A stretch of DNA of 64,000 nt from Hydractinia symbiolongicarpus (taxonomy: Eukaryota > Cnidaria > Hydrozoa > Anthoathecata > Hydractiniidae). Shown piece after piece: positions 30,640 through 42,009 of this stretch; positions within the stretch are counted from its first letter, which is position 1, and every line of letters begins with the position of its first letter. The DNA lies in NCBI RefSeq assembly GCF_029227915.1, contig NC_079884.1:15810001-15874000 (forward strand), in the 5' to 3' direction. The notes under the pieces were generated by a model. That model worked only from the letters and a program-made list of their open reading frames with translations, ran no database searches and was not told the DNA's origin. The position numbers were made by a program, and so were the translations under genes.

Positions 30640-33375
30640 CACACATTTATTATTATATTATTATTAGGGTAGCAGTGCGGGCAAAGTACCCTCAATATTG
30701 TTTGTCTCAATGAATTTTTTTCTTGTAGTATTTGTTCGTTACAGGCAAAAAGGATAGTTTCAGGTAACTTGGCCAACTTTCTTTGTGCAAGTTTTACAAA
30801 AAAAAGAGATATACTCTCTTCCACTGGGAGCCATTATAATGTTAGCACGTCATGATCATTGCAACAACGACGGCAAACGAAACTTGCTGAAGATCCTTGT
30901 AGCTGTTGTAAACGATTCGAAAGATATTTTGGTAATTTACTGAAGATGGTATTACAGTAATATCTTTGTCAAGATTATGCTCTGTGCTAGCAATTTTCGA
31001 AGAATAAAATCGGCTGCACGTTTAAATTGCTGTAAAGATCGTAAAACAGCATAACCACTTTTAATAATTGTGTTCACATGTAAATTTTATGTCAAATGTT
31101 CGCTAAAATGTACTCTAAGTATTTTAAAGGCATTAAACGGCCAATACATTTATTGTTATTTATCAAGGTGACATCATATTCGAACAAATTATGCTTTTGC
31201 GACATTTGATCCGTTGAAAACAGCATAAATTTCGTTTTACTGACATTAAGACGTAAATTAAAGCGTGAAGACTAATCATATATACGATCATTTCGTTTTG
31301 CATTGATAATATGCCATCTTTTAACTTGTCTACTTTAACATGTCGTTGTAGCGTTGTATCGTCGGCATATTGAAGATAAGTACTTCGTCCATTGTTGCTT
31401 AGCGAAGTAACATAAAGATTAAAAAGAACAGGACCGAGTATGCTACTCTAAATTTCACCAGCAATTTCTGCGATACTTTATCGTCAACCTGTACAAACTG
31501 GTATCTGTTACTGAGATAATCATCAATTAGTCTAGTAAAATGTTTTGAGAAATTTAATTGATGAAAAAGACCGATCAAGGTAGGATAGTCAACGGTGTCA
31601 AATGCTTTAGAAAAATCTGCAAATATAGAAAGCGTTATCTCACCCTTCTCCATGGCATGTAAAATATCATCTTTTAGTTTTAACAAAATGGTAGCTGTAG
31701 AGTGTCCTTTTCTATATCCAGATTGTGTTGGACAGTAAACTGTGCTTTTTTCGATGAAGGTCGTGATATGCATCAATACAATATAATATAACAGAACTGG
31801 TAGGACACTTATTCCGCTACGTTAGAAGGATTTGTTATTTTAGAGATGATGCAAATACAACTAATTTACCATCGCTCTGGAAAAGTGGAATTATCAATAC
31901 AGCAGTTAATAATATGTGTCAACTGCGCACCAATATAGTCAGCAACATATTTTATATACCTTGCGGGAGTATATTATCAAATCCCGTTAAACAGTCAAAT
32001 CGTAACGATCTAGTTGTATTTATAACATCTTCGAAAGTGGCATGTGTTAATTGAAAAGAGTTAGGTTTATCAGTAAAACTGTGTATCTGAGCAGTTGTTG
32101 TCCCTGGAAGGTGTTCATTTAATCCGGTTGTTCTTGTAGCGGTACTATTGAAGAATTTGGTAACGGCATCAGGATTTACATTTACATTTAACGGATTTAG
32201 GTTATTGGAGAGATATGATTTTGTTAATGACTTTCCACGCATCTTTTGAGTTTTATTTTTAAGGAGTTTTCTCAGAAAAAATGATTTAGTTAAGCTTATC
32301 TTCTTTTTAAGCTTGTTACGAATAGCTCTTAGCAGTTACCATTGTATGTTGTTAGTAGTCCAATGTACTTCCTTCCTTAGACGCTTCCGTTCACGTTGAA
32401 GCTCGGTAATTTTAAGTTCCTTCATCTAAGGTGCTGGTGGCCTCGTAAGTTAAACCCATCTAAGAGGTGCGTGTCTATTTATGCATTCAATGATCAAAGT
32501 GTTTAACACATTTAGTTTGTCGGACATTTTTTCCATGGTATAAACGATAATTAACGGAACTCGGCTAAAGTCCTCAATAAAATCTCCAGAGGCTTTTTAC
32601 AGTCGATTTAGTTAAATCTATATTGAAGTCACCTGTAATGATAATTGAACCTTCATGCACAGGAACAACCTGAGACAACAAGTTATCAAATTTTCCAAGC
32701 CATGATAGTTTATGGACAGGTTTACTACTTGGCTGATACACTGTACCAAGAAGGATTTTAGATCTTTTGCATTTAGCAGAAATTTCAATCCACTGATGCT
32801 CTATTGTTTTGTCAAGTTCATTACTTTCTTCCTCTTCTTGAACTTGATCGACGTTTGAATGTAGAAACCAAAGCCGCCACCTTTTCGTTGATCACGATTT
32901 TTATAACTAAACTGATAGCCTGAGATTTCCACATATTTAAGAAGATCACTGTTGTCTTTAAGTCAAATTTTATAAAGTGTAATCACGTCAAACTTGTGAT
33001 ATTTCAACATTGCTTCAAATTGTGGAAAGGTTGATGTTATTCTCTGGATGTTAAGGTGTGCTACAGAAAAATGGTTTCGGTGCTGGTTTAATCTGCCTTT
33101 GACATCTGTTGTAAAGGAGTGTTCTAGAACAACTGACATACTCGTGTCATAAGCATTTAAGAAGGGCAATACAGAAAGAGTACACTTCGAGCATGTATAA
33201 GGTATACCTTTTGTGTACCAAACAGTTGTTGTGACAAAACCACTTTTGAACAATTCCAATAAACCATGTCTTTATACTGCGTACATTGAAGTTTGTTACT
33301 GTTTTTACGTACTGTTTTCTCGCATATTTGACAAGAGTGTTTACGGACAGGTCCAGGATTAGTTTCAACATCACC
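30640..33375 (-). pseudogene. Non-LTR retrotransposon relic (endonuclease plus reverse transcriptase)
   Basis: From 33259 down the minus strand an APE-type endonuclease start is visible (FSVAHLNIQRITSTFPQFEA, MLKYHKFDVITL), continuing in broken frames to about 32400. A pre-RT region follows at 31952-32242 (FEDVINTTRSLRFDCLTGFD). The RT is at 31399-31776: SGYRKGHSTATILLKLKDDI, IFADFSKAFDTVDYPTL, then in shifted frames a GPVLFNLYV block and a YADD catalytic box near 31360. The arrangement is that of a Jockey/CR1-type LINE. Multiple frameshifts and stops mark it as dead. The 3' end fades near 30640, where a possible TTATTA-type tail occurs. Confidence 0.8.
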
Positions 33376-33541
33376 TTGATCTTTAGAGGGGAACTAAAAC
33401 CTTAAAATCTTTCTTTAAGAATGTAGTAATAACTTAGTTATAACGTAATTAATCTCTAAAATTTATTAAAACCCTTTAAAATTACAAATGACTTGTTATT
33501 TTTCTCTCCACTATAAAAGTCTTTCACACATGAGGAAAACG

Positions 33542-36500
33542 TCAGCCAATACCTGAATCAAGTTCTTCGAGTGAATCTTCAAACTCGTCACAACAACAGG
33601 CGAGTTCATCTTCCAACGTCATAAAAGTAAATTGTTCATACTCAGAGATCAAATCGAGCAGATTAGATTCAGCCTGGAGATATAAGAAATATAAACAGTT
33701 ATACTTTTTTTTCCTATTTAGTAGGTAATTAAAACTCTTTTTGGGTAGTTTAATTATGGACCTGGAAACGAATTTTTATTTAGCTAAACCAGCTTTTTTT
33801 CAAGACGGCTTGTAAAACAATTAAAGTACTGTTACTAACTTCCATAAATTGTATTTCTTCCACACCTTCTGACGTGTACCAGTGGACAAATGCTTTTCTT
33901 TTATACATCCTATAAAACTGATCTCGAATTCGTCTCATTACATCCTGTAAAGCCGTATTATTAGCTAAAAATGTAGCCGTCAACTTATGACCCTTTGGTG
34001 CAACGCTACATGAGGATACTTTTGCATTATGAGGTATCCATTCCACAAATAAACTGCTATTTTTATTTTGAATCTCTCGAACTTGTTCGTCTATTTCTTT
34101 CATGGAAACAGCACCTCGGTATATAGCTGCAAATGTTAAATACCTCCCAGCACGTGGATTACAATCACACATCATATTTGCAGGATCAAAGAGATCTTGG
34201 GTTAATTCAGCCACACTGTTCTTCCGATATAGTCTTGTCTGTGAATCGAAAAGAGGAGATAAACCGGTCATGTAGAAGTGTAGTCGTGGAAATGGTACCA
34301 TGTTTACTGAAAGTTTACGAAGGTCAGAGTTTAACTAAATAGAAAAATTCACCTTACAAACAAAACAGTATAATTTAAATTTTGTTCGCAGTCTTTTGTT
34401 ACTTTTGTCTATAATTAAAAGATGTGATCACCTTGCAAAATATTCCTTTTGTGGCACTTATGTTACAAAGATAATTTACCACCTGAAATTTAATCTGTAG
34501 AGGTCATCGCGCATTTGCTAATGACGTGAAGTTTTTATAAACTTGTAGCAGTCAAAGAATTATTAATCTGATGTTTATATGTTTATATCTTATTATATTA
34601 AAGTAAAGAGCAAAAAAAAAATTGTCGTTTGCACGGTAGATACTGGGAAACTTAATCTTATTTTTACTGATATAATTTGGATCGTTTTGACAACAACTCG
34701 CAATGAGGAACCTAAATATTTAGAGCATTTTTTCTACACTAATCTCAAACATTTCTCCGCTTCATATATTTCCACTTATTAAGCGAAGATTTACTACATA
34801 CCTGCCCCGGGAAACGTAAACTTGTTGTCACACCACTCATTACAGACGCTATCAACGCGTTTAAAGTATCATAACAAACTCTTTTCACCTTTTGTTTATT
34901 CATACAAATTTTATATAGGGCTTCGTTGTCTATACAAAATACGCCATCGCTTTGATCGACTAATCTATCAATGGCCAACATGGTATTATACGGTTCAACA
35001 ACAACCTCGGAAACCTTTGATGCTGGAAAAATGCTAGTGTTTGTAATTAAAATATCGGGAAATTCTTCACGTAAACGTGATAAGGTTAATGTGCCAAGGC
35101 CGGAACCAGTCCCTCCACCTAGTGAATGTATTAAGTGAAAAGCTTGTATACAGTGACACGATTCCACCTCGCGTCTTACGACATCAAGCAACTGTTCAAT
35201 ATACTCTCCTCCGCAGGAGAAATGTCCCTTTGCCCAGTTGTTACCTGCACCATCATTTCCTAAGAAATAAGTTAATACGTCAAATATGCAGGATAAATGA
35301 AGCCCTGTTCTAAGCTTTTGCACCGATAAAAAGCTAAAAGCTTTGGTAAGAATGAATTTAAAATTGCAAAGAAGCAATATTTATAAAAAAAGTTTGTGTT
35401 CACATCGTCTGTTGCGTTTTTAAATACGGCGGAAAAATAGTTTAAATAAGTCGCTCCCTCTCTCCCTCCTCCACGAGAAAGAAAGTAAATAACGAAACTT
35501 ACCAATGATAAAGTTATCTGGTCTGTACAATCCGCCGGCAGCCCCTCCACGTATCCCATCAATGACACCAGGTTCCAAGTCAACTAAAACAGTTCTTGGA
35601 ATAAATCTCTCTCCACTTCGTTCTCCTACTTCTTCAAAGTAAACATTTAACTGTCCAATGCGGTGCTGTTCATTTAAGAGTTTACCATCAATACTGATGT
35701 TGTGCTCGTCACATATGGTTGGCCAGAACTAAAGAAAGTTTCATGTGATATCATTTATTCTTTAAATGGCAACCGCTCCAACACACTTTTTTGCTAATAT
35801 GAAACTTCAAAGTTCTGTTTGAAGAACTTTCAAAACAGGCTACTAAGGCAAAATTTCCTTCCACCATAAAAAGACGTGTTGGAGGCCCCGGTTGCTCTGT
35901 ACCATCATAATTTATGCGATATCTTTGCAACACCTTACTTTTTTTATACAAGCCCATGTGAGGGAAATTGAGTAGGGAATGCGGGTGTATACATAAAGTA
36001 TACACTCAGAACACAGGACCTATATATGGAATTATTCAGAATAACCCTGTACGTTGAATGTTTGAGGCATTTAAATAGTTCACTCGATTTTTGTTAAACT
36101 ACATATTTCCTTATTTACGAAAAAAATAAGCAAACTTAAAAATTTCTGCGCATTACAACAATACGTGTAAAACAAAAGTTTTTTAACCCCTGTAACTTCA
36201 ACATTGTTTCTTTGTGTGTGTCCATTCCTATGTAAGTTTGAGCAGGTGAGTTCATGCTCTCCCATAAGGGTAGTTTTCACTGCTACAATATATTGTATGC
36301 AATATTGTACAATTAAATGTAGGATCCGGTTTACAATTTTGAATAACTATATACAAGAAGGATATATTTGTTTTGGTAATGCGTAAATTCGCAGAACACA
36401 AAGGAAGTATTAAATTCTTGTTAGCAGCGGATACAGAAATTTCCTTAAGTCAGTCAAAATTTTCGCAGGGTAAACTATATCGAGGGGAGCCCGGGCGTAA

Positions 36501-37632
36501 AATGTATAGTTATGTATGTATTGTATAAACAAGCGAAGAACCTAGTGAACAGCTACAAGGCGTTTCCTGCAGATCTTCGGTACCAGAATATTTTGTGTAT
36601 TTTAATGGAAATTTGCGCATACGGAAGGTGTATATGAATTCACAAATTCTAGAAAAGCTGCCAGCTAATTGCCTTGCATTAACCTCTAACCGCGAGGGTT
36701 TTATTCAACCTCGGCCGTCGGGATATTAGAAAGATACAAGATGCCCTGGGAACGAGTTTGGGTTTTTTGTTTGTCTAAGATTTTTAAAATTTCATTTTTT
36801 TAGTAGTAAACCGCACAAAAAAAAGCTAAGAATTACTAAGTTCTTTCAAACCTAAAACGTAGAATCAGCGAGGCTGACATAAAAAAAAATATATGAAAAA
36901 AGCGTGTACATGTTTTTTTAAGAACAAGCTGCTAGAAATCTTCTACATAAGAACTGTAGCTACTTAGCTGTGGCTACTGGCAGTCATTCTTCTTCATTTC
37001 TATAAGTTGGTTTCTATTCTAATTTTTGGGACTACAATCCGGACATAAATAATTGCAAAGGAGACCGAAATTTCAAAGTTCGTAACCACAAGCAATTGAG
37101 AAAACTGTTTCTATATAAGTAACACGCACTCCGAACTTATCAATGCTCACAGCGGACTTAGAACTTTGGATTTCAGGTTATTTGGTTAGATCTAGAATAG
37201 GAGTAGTTATTTATGTTGATGTTAGCACACCGCATTCTTCGATTTTTTGAGTATTTCCGGCTCGTAGGGCAAATTGCTCAATAATGCCACGTTGTGAAAG
37301 GTGCAGCTAGCGTTTTTTCGACGTTTGTTATTCGACCTACATCCTTGCCAAAGTAAAGCTTCACTACAGGTTGCAGACTATTTCTCGCCAATTGATCCCG
37401 TTTAGCTCGAGAAATAGCAAAAAGACGACCTTTTGTAACTGGAATTGTAGAAAATGATGTTTTTTAAATAAAAGTTTCCTTATGCACTGCCCGGACTTGT
37501 TGAATCTTAAAAATATATATATAGTAAGAATTAGAATAAAAGCAACAAGACAAAAACAAAAGAGTAATTCTTCACCTTGTTACAAATTTGATTTCCACAT
37601 TGTCCTAATTGTATGCTGATAACTTCCCGCAT
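33542..37632 (-). CDS. Divergent beta-tubulin, five exons, 455 residues
   Basis: Exons on the minus strand: 37576-37632 (MREVISIQLGQCGNQI), 35503-35728, 34802-35259, 33840-34334 and 33542-33673 (TGA). All joins keep frame. Conserved tubulin features: the N-terminal QCGNQ nucleotide loop, LVDLEPG, RPDNFIIG, GAGNNWAKGH, the GTPase signature GGGTGSG, CIDNEALYKIC, SGVTTSLRFPGQ, VPFPRLHFYM, KNSSLFVEWIP, RKAFVHWYTSEGVEE, and in the last exon AESNLLDLISEYEQF with an acidic tail (DEFEDSLEELDSG). It polymerises with alpha-tubulin into microtubules. It is clearly beta class but diverged from ubiquitous beta-tubulins in exon 2 (DEHNISIDGKLLNEQ) and in a Cys-rich stretch before the tail, which suggests a specialised isotype. 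Reading through the 33840 donor instead gives a false basic C-terminus. Confidence 0.9.
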
Positions 37633-37973
37633 CTTTTGTAAAAAGCAGATTATCACAAATCATGCGACATCAGTTTTTACTAAAAATAAAATTCTGTCTA
37701 ATATCTTTGTTAAGTTATTTTCGTCGAGTAGGTTTAAAAACAAAATAAATCCAACGTGCAAACAAAGAAAAAATAATTTCTCCTCACTGTTTTTATTTAT
37801 TTATTTTATAAGCTAAAAAGTTGTATGTGGTCATGTGTGAAAAGAAGACTGGGTCAGGTGAACATGGTCATAAACGTTCCACTTCCAGTCATTCATATTT
37901 TTCAATCCTCTACCTGATAAGTATTACTGTTACCGCCGCAATCTTGGCAATGTTCAACTTATCTTCAACATCA

Positions 37974-38132
37974 TTATATTTCTTTTAACTCATATTTACA
38001 GATCAAATCATACAGAAAAATTCGTTCCACTTCGAATAATTCGTCTCGGAGGGTTATTTCTCTAGTTCGGCATATTTCCGATCCAAAGCTGGCGATACGC
38101 GATTCGATTAATTGCTTTCGATTAGCTGCTTT
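37974..38132 (-). CDS. Terminal exon of a small protein, possibly a ciliary microtubule inner protein
   Basis: Acceptor TTTTGCAG, then 52 codons to TAA. The peptide is helical and ends REITLRDELFEVERIFLYDL plus a short charged tail. The RxxxLRxxLxxxExxxYxxEL-type pattern is common in small axonemal lumen proteins such as CFAP141, which is the basis for a tentative assignment. Upstream exons were not found; the next DNA holds the virus-like relic. It could be a remnant. Confidence 0.35.
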   Translation of the reverse strand, partial: KAANRKQLIESRIASFGSEICRTREITLRDELFEVERIFLYDLICKYELKEI

Positions 38133-38851
38133 CTGCAAAAATTAGATGTTGTTTTTAAAACAACATCTATGCATTGCCATGGGAACTGGTCAAGTTGGTC
38201 TGAAGAATGCTTCAAAAAGGCTAGGGATAAAATCTCAGAAGCATGAGTCTATAAGACTACTCGACGACAGTAAGTTAAATTCTATCGTTGATATATATGA
38301 GCATGTCACCATCACGTACAATACGTCGCGATTTCTGATACAGGTCTTCGCTGAGGCTTAGCTTACTTGTTTAGCTATAGATAATATATTTTTGCCACCG
38401 CATTTATGACAAGTGTACAATATCTGTTATAGAGAGACAGCTTTATTTTTTGACATTTCTTGAAAAATCGGCCTTTTCCTCTCTCTTGCATCAAAAATAG
38501 AATTCGAAAAGTTATTGTCATTTTTTTCAGTAGGTGAAACTTGCTGTATGATAGTTTGTATTTTTGTTTATATGGCTGGTGCCAACCATATAAAACTTGG
38601 TCCTGCTACAATTCAGTGAAGCGTTAGCGACCGGGAGAGCTTACGCTTCATCATCTTAAGACTCGCTAAAATAACAAGCGCCATATCTTTTCACCTCCTT
38701 ATATTTACACTCTTCCAAGTTGGTTTGTACGTAATAGTTGTATTTGCCTATAAATGCTTCCTATTTTGATTATTTCTGTATATTGGCAAGATTGATTTTG
38801 GAGGGCACATTTTTCTTATAAAAGTTGGTTCTAATATGCCCCCCCACTCCT

Positions 38852-39147
38852 TTAGCTAAAAAATTCTAGCTTATTTAAAATCTCCTCGTACTTAGTAAAC
38901 CACTCAGGGTAGTCACCAAGATCAAGTGACATTGTGTATCGCTGTATCGAGAGACACCTTACAAGATATTTTTGGCAGTCTTTATCAGCAACTGAGATCC
39001 GACCACACATCTATCGTCTTTGCCCTTGTTTGCAGGAATAGAATGGCTCAGGAATAGATTTTCTATATTAACATCTTTGATATTGTATGGTGTTACATTA
39101 CTATAAAATTCTTTCGAATTGACGATCTTGTCCCTAAAATTCAACAT
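38852..39147 (-). pseudogene. Intronless frameshifted ORF, third of the virus-like cluster
   Basis: The ATG at 39147 opens 62 codons (MLNFRDKIVNSKEFYSNV ... SIPANKGKDDRCVVG). A frame change near 38985 then leads to a second open stretch ending TAA at 38852 (MSLDLGDYPEWFTKYEEIL). The family is not recognised. It follows the previous reading frame by only 35 bp, an unusually tight spacing for this genome. Confidence 0.4.
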
Positions 39148-39182
39148 CCTTTTATTTTGTGTTTTTCAGAGTTTAACTAGTA

Positions 39183-39349
39183 TCAGGTAATGGACAGATC
39201 ATCACATACGCAACTGCCTCCTTTATACGTGAGATACTCCTGATAACAGTACCAGCACAACATTAAATCTTTCAATACAAATCTCCGGCAACAATTACAT
39301 CTATCATACTCGTTAAGATGCGTTCACATTCAGCGCATTGTTGTTCCAT
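39183..39349 (-). pseudogene. Small Cys-rich (zinc-ribbon-like) ORF, frameshifted
   Basis: ATG at 39349 reads MEQQCAECERIL, then the coding sense moves one frame to CNCCRRFVLKDLMLCWYCYQ and ends TGA at 39183. The CxxC pairs (CAEC, CNCC, CWYC, CVC) suggest a zinc ribbon. It has no introns and lies 82 bp after the preceding reading frame. Confidence 0.4.
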
Positions 39350-39431
39350 CACTTTGTTTTATTTTAGTCTTATGTTTCACAAGAAGAATAAGATCTCTAT
39401 GGATGTGAAAACATACGGTTCTCTATAAAGC

Positions 39432-40201
39432 CTAATTCGAACCTATATACTGATAATTTTGCCACAATATTTTAAGATCTTTCTTTTCATCCTCAGAAAA
39501 GCACCAGTCTATAGCTATGTCAGGATGCGAGGCTAACGGGAGCAGCTCATTCCTGATCCTACCCTTCTGTGCTTTACGCTGGTGATAGCCATCGATGATG
39601 TTGGGAAAGCAATATCAGACTCGCTCTAAAATTTTAGTTGTAACGAACCAGTCCGGAACATACTCGAACATACATGGTTCTAGTTCAATGGTTTTGCTAC
39701 ACATATCCTGAGACTTGAGATGAACCGGAATATGCTTCAACATACAGGGTACTAGTTCAACGGCTTTGCTACACATGGCCTCAGTCTTCAACTAATCCGG
39801 AACATATCCGAGCATATAGGGTTCTCTCTCAATCTCTCTGCTGCACACGTCCTCAGTCTTCAATTGGTCCGGAACATACTTAAGTGCCCAGTATAACAGC
39901 TCAAGGGCTTTACTACACATATCCTCAGTTTTAACATAATCCAGCATATGCTGGAAAAAAAAGGTTATCGTTCAAGGACTTTGCTACACATGACCTTAGT
40001 TTTAAACTCATCCGGAACGTATTTCAGCATACAGGGTTCTATTTCAACAGGCTTGTTGCACTTCTCCTGGGTAGTGAGATTACGTAACATGATATAAATA
40101 CGCATGTTCTTCAGGCAATCAAGAATAGCTCGCGAGTTGTTGCTACTGGCGCTGATACAGCACTGTAGAGTTTTTTCGTTGCATTTGTTAACCAACTCAT
40201 T
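39432..40201 (-). pseudogene. 24-residue-repeat protein relic, giant-virus-like
   Basis: About six degenerate repeats of a 24-residue unit, each with a MCSKxxE segment, a CMLxYVPDxxK segment and a KTxxMC junction (for example KAVELVPCMLKHIP and KYVPDQLKTEDVCS). The last repeat ends YVPDWFVTTKILERV, and the C-terminal part is GYHQRKAQKGRIRNELLPLA followed by HPDIAIDWCFSEDEKKDLK. From memory, this repeat and tail resemble repeat proteins of nucleocytoplasmic large DNA viruses and related metagenomic sequences. This needs a search. One frameshift (about 39960) and two in-frame stops break it. There are no introns. Host origin is not excluded. Confidence 0.45.
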
Positions 40202-40295
40202 CTCTCTTTATTATAAGTAGAACAATCCTGAACAAGCGGTCGTAAATTGAGTAGGGACTCCCTCTCTACTCAACCTCGGCATGTAATTTTACGCC

Positions 40296-40303
40296 TATAA
40301 AAG
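40296..40303 (+). promoter_or_regulatory. TATA box candidate
   Basis: TATAAAAG is followed by a G-run, downstream of an 8-bp-arm hairpin (TTGAGTAG/CTACTCAA, about 40236-40265). It lies between the virus-like cluster and the BEL leader. It could serve an LTR-like or lost promoter. Confidence 0.3.
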
Positions 40304-40883
40304 GGGGTATGTCAGCACCAATCAAAAGGAGATCCGAGTCAGTACCAAAAATTGAGATAGCTAGCTAGCCAGCACACTTTTCTCATTTTTATATAAAATA
40401 ATTCTTACACGAATTTAAAAAAAAATAGTATTCAGCTCTGTAGCTACATCAAGAAAGCTACCACGACCAACCAGACCAGCAAAGGTCCAACAACAAAACG
40501 TAAACACTTTTAGTCATGGTGGTGCACGGAACGTTCTGGCCACACGAGAGTACGTAATCCCTGTTCAGATTGGTCATTAGATTAGCAGTATAAGAATTTG
40601 TCCTGTTTTCCTGAATTTGAATATTCCGTTACGTCATAACCCCCTTAAGGAGCCATTAAGTTGAGGAATTCACTTTTCTTTGTATATATACATACCGTAA
40701 CATTTACTCACTTGCGAGTTGCGTTAGTGAGACGAATCACAATTTGTAATTGTTGAAAGAGACACATCGCAAATAAAAGCTTCTTCATTGCGCAAACAAT
40801 CCAAACATAAAGATTACCAATTTTGACAACGAGAAGCTGAAGGAAGTTTCAAGAAGAGATAAACAGACGTTTAGCTGCTGTCA

Positions 40884-41900
40884 TCGAAATTTGCTGTAGA
40901 GCTGTGGACCTGCTTGGAATGCAGTTAAGGCTCTAGTTAAATAATTGCTGATATATACATTAACTTTACGCTGTTTGCTGAGTTGCTGTACTAATTGTGA
41001 GTTCGCTGTTTGCTGATTTACCCTGGTTATATCGATCCTGTTTGTAAGAACTTTACCTTTCACTGTTGTTCGAAATTTCCTGTAGAGCTGTGGACCTGCT
41101 GGGAATGCAGTTAAGGCTCTAGTTAAATAATTTTTGATATATACATTAACTTTACGCTGTTTGCTGAGTTGCTGTACTAATCGTGAGTTCGCTGTTTGCT
41201 GATTTACCCTGGTTAAATCGATCCTGTTTGTAAGAACTTTAACTTTCACTGTTGTTCGAAATTTCCTGTAGAGCTGTGGACCTGCTGGGAATGCAGTTAA
41301 GGCTCTAGTTAAATAATTTCTGATATATACATTAACTTTACGCTGTTTGCTGAGTTGCTGTACTAATCGTGAGTTCGCTGTTTGCTGATTTACCCTGGTT
41401 AAATCGATCCTGTTTGTAAGAACTTTAACTTTCACTGTTGTTCGAAATTTCCTGTAGAGCTGTGGACTTGCTGGGAATGCAGTTAAGGCTCTAGTTAAAA
41501 AATTGCTGATATATACATTAACTTTACGCTGTTTGCTGAGTTGCTGTACTAATCGTGAGTTCGCTGTTTGCTGATTTACCCTGGTTAAATCGATCCTGTT
41601 TGTAAGAACTTTAACTTTCATTGTTGTTCGAAATTTCCTGTAGAGCTGTGGACCTGCTGGGAATGCAGTTAAGGCTCTAGTTAAATAATTGCTAATATAT
41701 ACATTAACTTTACGCTGTTTGCTGAGTTGCTGTACTAATCGTGAGTTCGCTGTTTGCTGATTTACCCTGGTTAAATCGATCCTGTTTGTAAGAACTTTTA
41801 ACTTTCATTGTTGTTCGAAATTTCCTGTAGAGCTGTGGACCTGCTGGGAATGCAGTTAAGGCTCTAGTTACAATCATTGCTGATATATACATTAACTTTA
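40884..41900. repeat. 186-bp tandem array, about 5.5 copies, in the BEL 1 leader
   Basis: The phrase GCTGTGGACCTGCT recurs at 40901 (variant), 41087, 41273, 41459, 41645 and 41832: four steps of exactly 186 bp and a last of 187. Because 186 is a multiple of three, the minus strand stays open for 246 codons. That frame is a by-product, not a gene. The array lies between the leader start and gag. Confidence 0.93.
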
Positions 41901-42009
41901 CGCTGTTTGCTGATTTGTTGTACTGATCCTGTTTGCTTTTCCTGAGTTGCTGCTGTACTGCTGCAATGACGAAGCCACAGAAGGATCTTTTGTTCCAAGA
42001 TCGTTCTGA

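Noticed and set aside
33780-33839. Basic C-terminus (AVLKKSWFS) as a tailless beta-tubulin
   Set aside because: A GTTAGT donor precedes it, and the next exon restores the conserved AESNLLDLISEYEQF and acidic tail.
38140-38440. Additional virus-like or zinc-ribbon frames (YTCHKCGGKNI on the minus strand)
   Set aside because: Too short and broken to support; kept only as a place to look when testing the virus-like cluster.
40881-41892. Minus-strand frame of 246 codons with repeated RIDLTRVNQQTANSRLV
   Set aside because: Follows from the 186-bp tandem unit being divisible by three; opposite strand to the BEL element and without coding features.
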